Of a DNA stretch of 64,000 bases, positions 1-9,100 are shown in pieces (positions within the stretch are counted from its first letter, which is position 1; each line of letters starts with the position of its first letter). The notes beneath the pieces were generated by a model. It worked only from the letters and a program-made list of their open reading frames with translations. It ran no database searches and had not been told where the DNA came from. The position numbers and the translations under genes were made by a program. Where the stretch lies: positions 271,657-335,656 of the forward strand of contig NZ_JALJZV010000003.1 in NCBI RefSeq assembly GCF_024171535.1. The letters are read 5' to 3'. Source of the DNA: Flavobacterium sp. HSC-61S13 (GTDB lineage Bacteria > Bacteroidota > Bacteroidia > Flavobacteriales > Flavobacteriaceae).

Positions 1-156
1 CACGGATACCGCGGTGAGGTAGAAAATAAACGCGATATCGTAAATCGGGTGAAGTACGATATTTTCTATATCCAGAATTGGACCTTATTATTGGATGTGA
101 AAATCATATTTATTACCCTAATCAATACATTTAGTGGTGATAAAAAAGCTTATTAA
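1..156 (+). CDS. C-terminal end of an undecaprenyl-phosphate sugar phosphotransferase (partial)
   Basis: This is the last 51 codons of a gene that begins before the window. The visible sequence HGYRGEVENK, then VKYDIFYIQNWTLLLDVKI, ending SGDKKAY, is the usual C-terminus of bacterial sugar transferases of the WcaJ/ExoY type, where a GYRGE stretch is followed by YDxxYIxNWSxxxDxxI. These membrane enzymes move a sugar-1-phosphate onto undecaprenyl phosphate to start capsule or exopolysaccharide units. The catalytic domain and membrane segments are outside the window, so the sugar cannot be judged. The stop codon TAA is at 154-156 and purD follows on the same strand with its own -7 box between. 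Confidence 0.8.
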   Translation, partial: HGYRGEVENKRDIVNRVKYDIFYIQNWTLLLDVKIIFITLINTFSGDKKAY

Positions 157-203
157 ACTTGATAGTAAGTGGCAATACTTTTTAGATTTCCCTAATTTAT
201 ACC

Positions 204-211
204 TATTTTTG
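204..211 (+). promoter_or_regulatory. -7 promoter box for purD
   Basis: TATTTTTG matches the Bacteroidetes -7 consensus TAnnTTTG exactly and lies 26 bases before the purD start. No clear TTG element is seen at the expected -33 spacing, so the call rests on the -7 box and its position. Confidence 0.45.
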
Positions 212-237
212 AACTCTAATTACAAACAACATAACCC

Positions 238-1509
238 ATGAATATTTTACTGTTAGGATCTGGAGGTAGAGAACATGCCTTAGCATGGAAAATGCTTCAG
301 AGTAAAAATTGCTCTAAGCTATTTGTTGCGCCAGGTAATGCTGGTACGGCAGCTATAGCAAATAACCTGGATTTGAATCCCAATGATTTTGATGTTTTAA
401 AAAAGGCGGTTTTAGCAAATGAGATCCAAATGGTGGTGGTAGGACCTGAAGATCCATTGGTTAATGGTATCTATGACTTTTTTAAAAATGATGCTGAATT
501 AAAAAATATCCCAGTGATTGGACCATCTCAACGAGGGGCGCAATTAGAGGGGAGTAAAGAATTTGCCAAAGAGTTTTTAATTAGACATCAGATTCCAACA
601 GCGGCATATCAAAGTTTTACTGCAGCTAATGTGGAAGCGGGCTATGCATTTTTAGAAACCTTAAAGGCTCCTTATGTTTTAAAAGCAGATGGATTAGCAG
701 CTGGTAAAGGTGTGTTAATTCTGACTGACTTAGAGGAGGCTAAATTGGAACTTAAAAACATGTTAGTCGATGCAAAATTTGGTGCTGCAAGCACTAAGGT
801 TGTTATCGAAGAATTTTTGGACGGTATTGAGTTGAGTTGCTTCGTTTTAACAGATGGAAAATCGTATAAGATTTTACCAACTGCAAAAGATTATAAACGT
901 ATAGGTGAAGGAGACCAAGGTTTGAATACAGGCGGAATGGGTGCTGTTTCACCAGTTCCTTTTGCTGATGATGTCTTGTTACAGAAAATTGAAGAACGCA
1001 TCGTAAAACCGACGATAGAAGGTTTTGTAAAGGATCAAATCGATTATAAAGGTTTTGTATTTATCGGATTGATTAATGTGAATAATGAACCTTTTGTTAT
1101 CGAATATAACGTAAGAATGGGTGATCCAGAGACGGAAGTTGTTATTCCACGTATCGAATCTGATTTGGTACAACTATTTACCGCTGTTGCGAATCAGACT
1201 TTAGAACAAGAAACTTTGAAGGTTGATCCACGTACTGCAACAACTGTGATGTTGGTTTCTGGAGGGTATCCAGAAGAATATCAAAAGGGAATGGTTATAA
1301 CGGGATTGGATCAGGTAGCTAATTCGTTGGTTTTTCACGCTGGAACTGCTCTTAAGGAGTCGCAAATTGTTAGCAACGGAGGAAGAGTCTTGGCGGTAAC
1401 CTCTTTTGGAGAAGACTTTGACCAAGCACTAAAAACATCTTACCAAAACATAGACAAGCTACATTTTGATAAAATGTATTATAGAAAAGATATCGGATTC
1501 GATCTCTAG
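238..1509 (+). CDS. purD: phosphoribosylamine-glycine ligase (GARS)
   Basis: PurD joins glycine to 5-phosphoribosylamine using ATP, the second step of de novo purine synthesis, in the cytoplasm. The protein has 423 residues, the normal length. It opens with MNILLLGSGGREHALAWKM, the family's N-terminal nucleotide-binding signature, which fixes the start. The ATP-grasp region has KADGLAAGKGV near residue 150, NTGGMGAVSP near 231, and NVRMGDPETE near 292, which carries metal ligands. It is followed at once by a convergent small gene whose stop is one base away, so the two share a 3' border. A TAnnTTTG box lies just upstream. Identification is secure. Confidence 0.97.
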   Translation: MNILLLGSGGREHALAWKMLQSKNCSKLFVAPGNAGTAAIANNLDLNPNDFDVLKKAVLANEIQMVVVGPEDPLVNGIYDFFKNDAELKNIPVIGPSQRGAQLEGSKEFAKEFLIRHQIPTAAYQSFTAANVEAGYAFLETLKAPYVLKADGLAAGKGVLILTDLEEAKLELKNMLVDAKFGAASTKVVIEEFLDGIELSCFVLTDGKSYKILPTAKDYKRIGEGDQGLNTGGMGAVSPVPFADDVLLQKIEERIVKPTIEGFVKDQIDYKGFVFIGLINVNNEPFVIEYNVRMGDPETEVVIPRIESDLVQLFTAVANQTLEQETLKVDPRTATTVMLVSGGYPEEYQKGMVITGLDQVANSLVFHAGTALKESQIVSNGGRVLAVTSFGEDFDQALKTSYQNIDKLHFDKMYYRKDIGFDL

Positions 1510-1510
1510 T

Positions 1511-1741
1511 TTATTTTAAAAAAGAGTGGGCTGTAGTATCTTGTTCGTCTTCTTTTGATTTTTGAAACAAGTTTAATTGTTTGATCCAAAAAATAAAAGA
1601 TCCCGTACAAATAAGGATAAACATCCAAGTAATGATATTTGCAGTCCACCAATTGGTTAACTCTAATTCTCTAAAAAAATCCATCGGGATAAAAAGAATT
1701 TTTTCGAATAAATAAGCGATTCCGTTGAAAAATGAGGTCAT
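1511..1741 (-). CDS. small membrane protein, DUF6341-like
   Basis: A 76-residue protein with an N-terminal amphipathic part (FFNGIAYLFEKILFIPMDFFREL), a WW pair, one clear membrane span (ANIITWMFILICTGSFIFWI) and a charged tail ending in AHSFLK. I recognise this as the short Bacteroidetes family found beside purD in many Flavobacteriaceae, annotated DUF6341; the family name is from memory. Function is unknown. Its stop nearly touches purD, and its start faces the DUF6427 gene across 113 bases, so the two may be divergently expressed. A location in the inner membrane is inferred from the single hydrophobic segment. Confidence 0.75.
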   Translation of the reverse strand: MTSFFNGIAYLFEKILFIPMDFFRELELTNWWTANIITWMFILICTGSFIFWIKQLNLFQKSKEDEQDTTAHSFLK

Positions 1742-1854
1742 CTTTATTTCGTTTAAATTAAATATATGTTCTTTCGAGTTTCTAAAAATTGTAATTTCGG
1801 TTTTGAATAAACTTCAATTGCAAATTGTAAAATACAAAAATATAAAATATCCAC

Positions 1855-2784
1855 ATGTTAGCAAGCCTTTTTAGCAAAACAAAACCAATTAATTATTTTA
1901 TAATTGGCATATTTCTATTTTTGTTCTATATACTGTTTCAAAGAACGGAATATAATTTGGATTGGACTGGATATGAGTATTTTAAAAAAGTGATGTTGCT
2001 AGGGCTTTTATTGATGTCTACTTTTTGGACCCACTTTATCACTCAAAAAAACCGACTTACTAAAGATAATAATTACGCACCACTGCTATTTGTGCTTTTT
2101 CTGGTGCTTTTTCCATCAGTATTGGTCAATACCAATTTAATTATCGCGAATTATTGCATCTTATTAGCACTGCGAAAACTGTTCTCACTGCATTCCTTAA
2201 AGGATCCTAAAGTCAAGATCTTCGATGCTTCTCTATGGATATTTATCGCTACTATATTTCACTTTTGGAGTATATTGTACGTGATTTTATTGGTGTTTGC
2301 AATCCTGTTTTTTGTGTCAAGTGACTACCGAAATTGGATTATTCCCGTGATCGCTTTTATAACCGTCGCCATATTTTTTAGTATTTATATATTGGCTTCG
2401 GATACCGATATATTAAGGTTTATAGATCAGCGAACAGAGTTTAATTTTGATTTTACCACCTTTGATAATATATATCAAAACATTGCTTTGGCCATATTTA
2501 GTTCCATTGCAGTTTTGTTTTTTATATCTCAAGCCTTAGAGGTGACCAATAAACCATTTAATATGCAGGCTACCTATAAGAAAGTATTAGTTGCTTTCTT
2601 AATTGGAGTAGCGGTATACGTTTTGTCTGCCGATAAAAATCAGGGCGTTTTGATATTTACTTTCTTTCCCTTGTCGATCTTAGGTGCTAATTATATTGAA
2701 AGCATCCCCAATCGCTGGTTTAAAGAGGTGGTTTTATCCAGTATTGCAGTAATTTCGTTAATATTCTTTTTCTGTCAGTTATAG
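1855..2784 (+). CDS. multi-pass membrane protein, DUF6427-like
   Basis: A 309-residue protein made mostly of hydrophobic segments, about eight to ten probable spans, starting MLASLFSKTKPINYFIIG. The KxxPxNY start followed by a long hydrophobic stretch, and the place between the DUF6341-like gene and upp, match the flavobacterial DUF6427 family; that name is from recall. No catalytic motif is visible and no function is known. The stop codon region overlaps the end of upp on the other strand by six bases, so the genes are tail to tail with no room for a terminator between them. Confidence 0.75.
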   Translation: MLASLFSKTKPINYFIIGIFLFLFYILFQRTEYNLDWTGYEYFKKVMLLGLLLMSTFWTHFITQKNRLTKDNNYAPLLFVLFLVLFPSVLVNTNLIIANYCILLALRKLFSLHSLKDPKVKIFDASLWIFIATIFHFWSILYVILLVFAILFFVSSDYRNWIIPVIAFITVAIFFSIYILASDTDILRFIDQRTEFNFDFTTFDNIYQNIALAIFSSIAVLFFISQALEVTNKPFNMQATYKKVLVAFLIGVAVYVLSADKNQGVLIFTFFPLSILGANYIESIPNRWFKEVVLSSIAVISLIFFFCQL

Positions 2785-3432
2785 TTTCTGACCGTAAGCC
2801 AGATCTCCTGCATCACCCAATCCCGGTACTATATAGTTGTCTTGGTCTAAGTGATCGTCTAAAGTAGCTACCCATAAGTGACAATGGTCAGGTAAACTCT
2901 TTTCCAAGTATGCTATGCCTTCTGGAGCAGCGATAACTACAGCGATATGAATTTCTTTTGGAGTTTGTTCTGTCAGGAGTTTGTTGTAAACAGCAACCAA
3001 GGATTGACCGGTAGCCAACATCGGATCGATTAAAATCAAAATTTTATCCTGAAACGACGGCGCCGCTTGATATTCGACTAGAATTTCACTCGACTCTCCC
3101 CCTTGAGCGTGTTTGCGGTAGGCAGAAACAAAACCGTTCTCTGCGTCGTCAAAGAAATTCATAAAACCCGTGTGTAGGGCTAAACCCGCTCTGAGTATCG
3201 AACACAATACGACATTGTCTTCTATACAAGTGGTGTGTTTGATACCTAAGGGTGTTTGAATTGCAATGTTTTTATAGGGAAGGGTTTTACTTAATTCATA
3301 GGCCGTGATTTCACCAATGCGTTCTATGTTTTTGCGAAAACGCATACTATCTTTCTGAGTTTCGACGTCTCTTAATTGTCCTAGAAAATGATTTAATAGA
3401 CTGTTTTCCTCTGAGATGTAGTGAATTTTCAT
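2779..3432 (-). CDS. upp: uracil phosphoribosyltransferase
   Basis: Upp converts uracil and PRPP to UMP in pyrimidine salvage. The 217-residue product shows the PRPP-binding loop DPMLATGQS near residue 138, the conserved SILRAGLALHTGF near 78, and the C-terminal PGLGDAGDLAYG that contacts uracil. Length is typical. It is transcribed away from the DUF4254 gene, whose promoter lies in the 64 bases between them, and its 3' end overlaps the DUF6427 gene by six bases. With apt at 5324 it gives the window two nucleobase salvage enzymes. Confidence 0.95.
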   Translation of the reverse strand: MKIHYISEENSLLNHFLGQLRDVETQKDSMRFRKNIERIGEITAYELSKTLPYKNIAIQTPLGIKHTTCIEDNVVLCSILRAGLALHTGFMNFFDDAENGFVSAYRKHAQGGESSEILVEYQAAPSFQDKILILIDPMLATGQSLVAVYNKLLTEQTPKEIHIAVVIAAPEGIAYLEKSLPDHCHLWVATLDDHLDQDNYIVPGLGDAGDLAYGQKL

Positions 3433-3471
3433 AACTTTAAAAATGTATTAGTTCGATAAAAGTATAAAAAC

Positions 3472-3479
3472 TATATTTG
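3472..3479 (+). promoter_or_regulatory. -7 promoter box for the DUF4254 gene
   Basis: TATATTTG is an exact TAnnTTTG box 17 bases before the start codon, in the short gap between divergent upp and the DUF4254 gene. The -33 element is not clear (a TTC lies 17 bases upstream). Confidence 0.5.
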
Positions 3480-3496
3480 TAAATAAAATAATTAGT

Positions 3497-4102
3497 ATGT
3501 TTTCAGAATTAGCGTTTCCAATTTTCGAAGAAAGTATCCGTGATTATCACCAGTTCGACAATGTAGATCAACCAATTAGCAATCCTTATCCTAAGGATAA
3601 AATTGAACATCTTTTATATTTAAAAAACTGGATTGATACCGTTCAGTGGCATTTTGAAGACATTATTAGAGATCCGAATATCGATCCTGTAGCGGCTTTG
3701 GCATTAAAAAGAAGGATTGATGCCTCCAACCAAGAAAGAACGGATATGGTGGAATATATCGACAGTTATTTCTTGCAGAAATTTAAAGATGTAAAAGTTC
3801 AAGAAGGCGCTAAAATCAATTCTGAAAGTCCGGCATGGGCTTTAGATAGACTTTCTATTTTGGCTTTGAAAATTTATCATATGAATGAAGAGGCAACAAG
3901 AGTAGAAGCTTCTGAAGAACACAGAGCAAAATGTCAAGAGAAATTGAATACGCTTTTAGAACAAAAACAAGACTTGACCACTGCAATTGATGACTTATTA
4001 AAGGATATAGAAAGCGGTGCAAAGTACATGAAGGTGTATAAGCAAATGAAAATGTACAATGATGAAGAACTAAATCCGGTTTTGTATCAGAATAAAAAAT
4101 AA
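3497..4102 (+). CDS. DUF4254 domain protein
   Basis: A 201-residue, mainly helical, soluble protein. It begins MFSELAFPIFEESIRDYH and carries NPYPKDKIEHLLYLKNWID and WHFEDIIRDP, which I recognise as the DUF4254 family of Bacteroidetes and some other bacteria. The later part (RAKCQEKLNTLLEQKQDLTTAID) is probably coiled coil. Function is unknown. In flavobacteria this gene commonly precedes a family 9 glycosyltransferase, as here, which suggests a link to surface glycan assembly, but a terminator stands between the two genes in this genome. Confidence 0.85.
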   Translation: MFSELAFPIFEESIRDYHQFDNVDQPISNPYPKDKIEHLLYLKNWIDTVQWHFEDIIRDPNIDPVAALALKRRIDASNQERTDMVEYIDSYFLQKFKDVKVQEGAKINSESPAWALDRLSILALKIYHMNEEATRVEASEEHRAKCQEKLNTLLEQKQDLTTAIDDLLKDIESGAKYMKVYKQMKMYNDEELNPVLYQNKK

Positions 4103-4126
4103 AATTACTGAAGTAATCCATATATC

Positions 4127-4158
4127 AAAGCGTGATTTTATTTCACGCTTTTCTTTTT
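4127..4158 (+). terminator. intrinsic terminator after the DUF4254 gene
   Basis: A perfect 9-bp stem, AAAGCGTGA at 4127-4135 and TCACGCTTT at 4143-4151, with a 7-base loop, is followed by TCTTTTTT. It lies between the DUF4254 gene and the glycosyltransferase gene. Confidence 0.8.
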
Positions 4159-4177
4159 TAGAAATAAAGATCAAGCC

Positions 4178-5233
4178 ATGACTAACAAGAAAAAATCTCA
4201 CATTCTTATTTTTAGATTATCGGCCATGGGCGATGTTGCTATGACCGTTCCAGTGATTCGTGCGTTAGTCGCACAATATCCCGAAGTTCGTGTGACCGTG
4301 GTATCAAGACCTTTTTTTAAACCTTTTTTTAAATCAATACCGAGAGTAGATTTTTTTGCCGTTGATGTTAAAAAACATCATAAAGGCTTTTTGGGTTTAT
4401 TAAGACTTTATAGCGATTTGAAGGCGTTAGAAATCAATTATTTTGCAGATTTTCACAACGTTTTACGCTCTCAAATTGTACGTAAACTTTTTGCGATTTC
4501 CGGCGTTAAAATGGCGGCTCTAGACAAAGGTAGGGCTGGAAAAAAAGCCTTGACAAGAGTAGAGAATAAAGTGTTTGAACCGCTGCCAACCATGTTTGAG
4601 AATCATGCAATCACTTTGAGTAAATTGGGTTTCCCCATTGATTTAACAAATCCAAAATTTCCAAGCGTTGAGCACATGAGTCCAGTTTTAAAAAACATTA
4701 CGGGGTCAAAACAGGAACACTGGATTGGTATTGCTCCCTTTGCTCAATATGCAACCAAGGTGTATCCTTTGGACTTGATGCAACAGGTCATTGATGGTTT
4801 GGCAGAAAAAGAAGACAATAAGATTTTTCTTTTTGGCGGAGGTGAAAAGGAACAGGCTCTTTTAAATCAATTAAAGCGAGACAACCCACAAGTGATTGTC
4901 ATGGTAGGTAAGGTTAAACTTCAAGATGAATTAGCGCTAATTCAGCATTTGGATGTTATGTTATCCATGGATTCTGGAAATGCTCATTTGGCGGCCATGT
5001 TGGGTAAAAAAGTAATTACCTTATGGGGCGGAACACACCCTTATGCCGGTTTTGCTCCCTTTAACCAGCCTGCTGATTATGCCCTAACAGCCGATAGAAA
5101 CCAATACCCGCTATTACCCTTATCCGTATATGGCAATAAAGTGATACCAGGATATGAAGATGTGATGAGAACTATTTTACCCGAAACGGTGATATCAAAG
5201 ATAAACTCCGTTCTTACAACGAAGAACGCTTAG
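4178..5233 (+). CDS. glycosyltransferase family 9 (heptosyltransferase-like)
   Basis: A 351-residue GT-B enzyme related to the ADP-heptose:LPS heptosyltransferases RfaC/RfaF. The N-terminus HILIFRLSAMGDVAMTVPV has the family's RxxxxGD motif; the C-terminal half has LSMDSGNAHLAAMLGKK near residue 264 and TLWGGTHPYAGF, the nucleotide-sugar binding signature. The likely job is adding a sugar to lipooligosaccharide or another surface glycan at the inner face of the cytoplasmic membrane. The sugar donor cannot be read from sequence. It stands alone between a terminator and apt. Confidence 0.88.
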   Translation: MTNKKKSHILIFRLSAMGDVAMTVPVIRALVAQYPEVRVTVVSRPFFKPFFKSIPRVDFFAVDVKKHHKGFLGLLRLYSDLKALEINYFADFHNVLRSQIVRKLFAISGVKMAALDKGRAGKKALTRVENKVFEPLPTMFENHAITLSKLGFPIDLTNPKFPSVEHMSPVLKNITGSKQEHWIGIAPFAQYATKVYPLDLMQQVIDGLAEKEDNKIFLFGGGEKEQALLNQLKRDNPQVIVMVGKVKLQDELALIQHLDVMLSMDSGNAHLAAMLGKKVITLWGGTHPYAGFAPFNQPADYALTADRNQYPLLPLSVYGNKVIPGYEDVMRTILPETVISKINSVLTTKNA

Positions 5234-5323
5234 ATATAAATGAAGGTTTTAAAGTGGTTTGGCCTTATTTAATTAAGTAGGAAATAGAAAAGCAGCTAAC
5301 CGAAAGCCTAAAATAGAAATGAT

Positions 5324-5836
5324 ATGGATATAGAGAAATATATACGAAATATAGCCGATTTCCCGAAAAAGGGGGTGATTTTTAAAGATATTACACCCTT
5401 ACTCAATGATCCCCAAGCGATGAGATACGCCACGGAGCAATTGTTGAAATTGGTAGGGAATCAGAAAATTGATAAGGTAGTGGGAATGGAAAGCCGCGGT
5501 TTTTTCTTTGGAACAGTTATTGCCCAAGAACTAAATGCCGGTTTTATTCCCGTAAGAAAACCAGGGAAATTACCGTATGATAAAGTGAGTCAAGAGTATG
5601 CCTTAGAATACGGCTCTGATATTCTTGAAATTCACGCAGATGCAATTCTTCCCGGTCAAAACATTTTGATACATGATGATGTATTAGCAACGGGAGGCAC
5701 AGCAGAAGCCGTGTGTAAGATGGTCGAGAAAATGGGGGGCAATATTGTACAATTCAATTTTCTTATGGAACTTACTTTCTTAAATGGTAGGGAAAAATTA
5801 AAAAACCATCAGGTCATGAGCCTGTTAAAATATTAA
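5324..5836 (+). CDS. apt: adenine phosphoribosyltransferase
   Basis: Apt makes AMP from adenine and PRPP. The 170-residue product has the usual start (DIEKYIRNIADFPKKGVIFKD), the adenine-site segment GMESRGFFFG near residue 55, RKPGKLPYDK, and the PRPP loop HDDVLATGGTA near 116. Length is normal. It lies 90 bases after the glycosyltransferase gene on the same strand and may be read with it. The 277 bases after it hold nothing I can support. Confidence 0.96.
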   Translation: MDIEKYIRNIADFPKKGVIFKDITPLLNDPQAMRYATEQLLKLVGNQKIDKVVGMESRGFFFGTVIAQELNAGFIPVRKPGKLPYDKVSQEYALEYGSDILEIHADAILPGQNILIHDDVLATGGTAEAVCKMVEKMGGNIVQFNFLMELTFLNGREKLKNHQVMSLLKY

Positions 5837-6113
5837 GTCACCGAAGAAAGTTAATTCGAAAGTATTGAAGATTTTCGATGAGGCTTGTGTCGACAGAAAC
5901 AATAAATAATAGAGGTATAAGCTGGATACAAAAACTCTGAGAAGGAAGTAGTATACAGCCATCTTTAGTAATAACTTTATAGGCTAGTTGGGTTTTGAGT
6001 TTTAATACTCGATTTAAAGGGATCAAAAGCCTAGATATGCAGTGGTTTAACAATATTAATGGTCGGTAGTGTTTTTAAGAACATTGTTGGCGATTAGATA
6101 TGGATAAAAAGAA

Positions 6114-9100
6114 ATGAATTTAGAAAGTTTTGATACTTACGTTAAGAATAATAGTACAGTAACATCAAGAGATCGCGCTCGTTTTTTAGATACCGAGTTG
6201 ATTTCAAATACAAAGGATTACTTTGAATTTGGTTGTACGGGATCTTATGAGAATCGTTATGTAGTATCTGTAGAGTTGGTTAGAGATAAAATAGCCAATG
6301 TATCGTGCAATTGTCCCTTTGATTATAATGGGCTTTGTAAGCACATTATTGCTGTAATCAGAGATTTGAAGACAGGATTAGACAATAAGGAGATTTTGCG
6401 TGTAGATGGAAAAGATGGTTTAGGTCCTGTTACCAATAACAAAAATGTATTGGTTTTACCAAAGGGAATCATGAATTGGGAAACCATAAAAAAATCTGGA
6501 CCAGAGGCGGAATCTTTTTATACGGTGAAAATCATAGAGATGACTGATGTGGAAATCATCACTCAGGTTTCGATGTGGCAGTCACATAAACAACAATTTA
6601 CTTACAATCCTAAAACAGAATTACTAACGACGGAATGTACTTGTAGTATTTCCAATAAGATGTGTGAGCATCGAATCAATGCTTTAAAAAAGATTATACG
6701 TACGTTTGGAATCAATTACTTCGCAAAAAACTTTTTGCAGAGTAAGATTGCAGAGCATCTGGCTCAATTTAGTTTGAGTTTAAAAGATGATTACGAGTCG
6801 ATTTTTCAATATGAACTTACTTTAGAGGGGCTTAAAGTCACCTCCAAGTTTAAAAATATAAAATCTGCGGTCAGTATCGATGCGTCGATTCACGAAAATG
6901 AAATCGCAGAATTTCAAGCACAGATTCCCTATAAAGCTGTTGATGTTACTAATCAAGGGCTGGGTTTTTGTTTTATAGCAAGAAGGAAGGATTTTGAAGC
7001 TTTTGTGCCGGTAAAGGCTAAAATGAATAAAGCGCAAACCGATTTATCTTCTTCTTTTGAACAGATTGATACTTTCGATATCGATAAAATTTGGCTTACT
7101 TTTCCAGAGGAAAAGAGGCAGAATTTGATGATTAAGGTGCTTCAAATCAATCGTCTTTTGCAAAACCATAGGGAAGAGCCCAGCTTGCAGAGTTTGGGTC
7201 GTGCTATAGAACTACAAAAAACAATTATTGCCGATTTACAGCAATCTTATATCTATTTTTCCGATAGCAGACGCACCTTAGTTCGCAAGAACTTGGAACC
7301 TTTGACTGTAGAGGAAAAACCGATTAAGTTATTCTTTAAACTGACTGAGAGTGAGTGGTTTTACAACCTGAAACCCATGATCGAGGTCGAAGATAAAAAA
7401 TACAATATCACCGCATCAAAAGTGGTGCTTTCACCGACATTTGTTAAAATAGAAAACAAGCTTTATCCGATTGATACGGCTGATTTGTCGTTGGCACTAG
7501 AGCATTATGCCGCGGATGGTGAAGCCAATTACTTAAAAAAGGATTGGGATCAGGTCTATCAAAACATCATTAAACCGATGTCGAGAAAGTACGAGATTCA
7601 GACGAAGATTTTCAGAAAAGAAAATACATTAACAAACGAAGAAACTCTCGAGCGACAAGTTTATATTACCGATGTTGGAGGCCAACATATCGTGTTTAAA
7701 CCCGTCGTAAAATACGGGGAGCAACTGATACCGATTTATAGCCCAGAATTGCTTTGGAATGAAAGTGATTTGGAGAATCGTTCCTATAAAGACAGGAACC
7801 AATCTTTTGAAGACAATTTTAAAGAAGATTTTGTAGGACTTCATCCGGCATTTGCTAAACAAGAGGGACCCTATTTTCTCGAACCAGAACAACTGTTTGA
7901 AAACTATTGGATGTTACATGCTATCGATAGAATGAAACAGCAAGGGGCAGCCGTTTTTGGAGCCAATCAATTGTCTTCATTTAAGTTTAACATTCATAAA
8001 CCGTCTATCTCGATCAGTTTGAAGTCGGATATCGATTGGTTTGATATGGAGATCAAAATTTCATTTGGCGATCAAAAAGTCGATTTAAAGGAATTGCAAA
8101 AAGCATTTCTAAAGAAAAGCAATTATGTCGTTTTGGGCGATGGTACTCTAGGTGTCTTACCAGAAGAATGGATGAAAAAATTCGCCATTTACTTTAAAAC
8201 AGGTGATGTTAAGAAAAACAGCATTCAGATGTCTAATTTCCAATTTGGAATTATAGACGAACTCTATGAGGAAATGCATACCAAACCGGAATTTCTCGAG
8301 GAACTATATCAGAAAAAAAGAAGGTTACAGCACATTGAATCTATCGATGTCATACCCGTACCTAAAACGATCAAGGCCACGTTGAGAGACTACCAACAAC
8401 ACGGGCTTAATTGGTTGGCTTTTCTGGATAAAAATCAAATAGGTGGCTGTTTAGCCGATGATATGGGATTGGGTAAAACCCTGCAAACCATAGCCTTTTT
8501 AGAATATTTGAAAAGAAAGGATAAAAATACCTTACCGTCGTTGATTATTGCGCCTACTTCTTTGGTTTTTAACTGGAATAATGAAATCGCAAAGTTCTGT
8601 CCTTCGTTAAAAGCACTTAATTTTACAGGTGTCAGTCGAATGGAACACCGAGAGAATTTTAATCAATACGATTTGATCATCTCGACTTATGGATCTTTGT
8701 TAAACGATGTGGAATCGCTTAAAGAATTTAAATTTAATTACGTGATACTCGATGAGAGTCAGGCGATTAAAAATCCTAATTCCAAACGTTATAAAGCAGT
8801 GAGATTGCTCCAGTCCAACAATCGTTTGGTCTTGACCGGTACTCCTATTGAAAACAATACCTTTGATTTATATGCTCAGTTAAATTTCTTGAATCCTGGA
8901 CTATTGGGGAATATGAATCACTTCAGAAACCAATTTTCGGATCATATTGATAAGGAAAAAAATGTGGAAACCGCGCATTTATTGAATAAAATCATTTCAC
9001 CTTTCATACTGAGAAGAACGAAGGAACAGGTCGCTAAAGAGCTACCAGATAAAACGGAGAGTGTGATCTTTTGTGAGATGGGTAAGGAACAACGTCAAGT

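Noticed and set aside
5838..6053. 71-codon minus-strand frame in the gap between apt and the SNF2 gene
   Set aside because: No signal, domain or start context, and composition like non-coding DNA. The gap is left without a gene.
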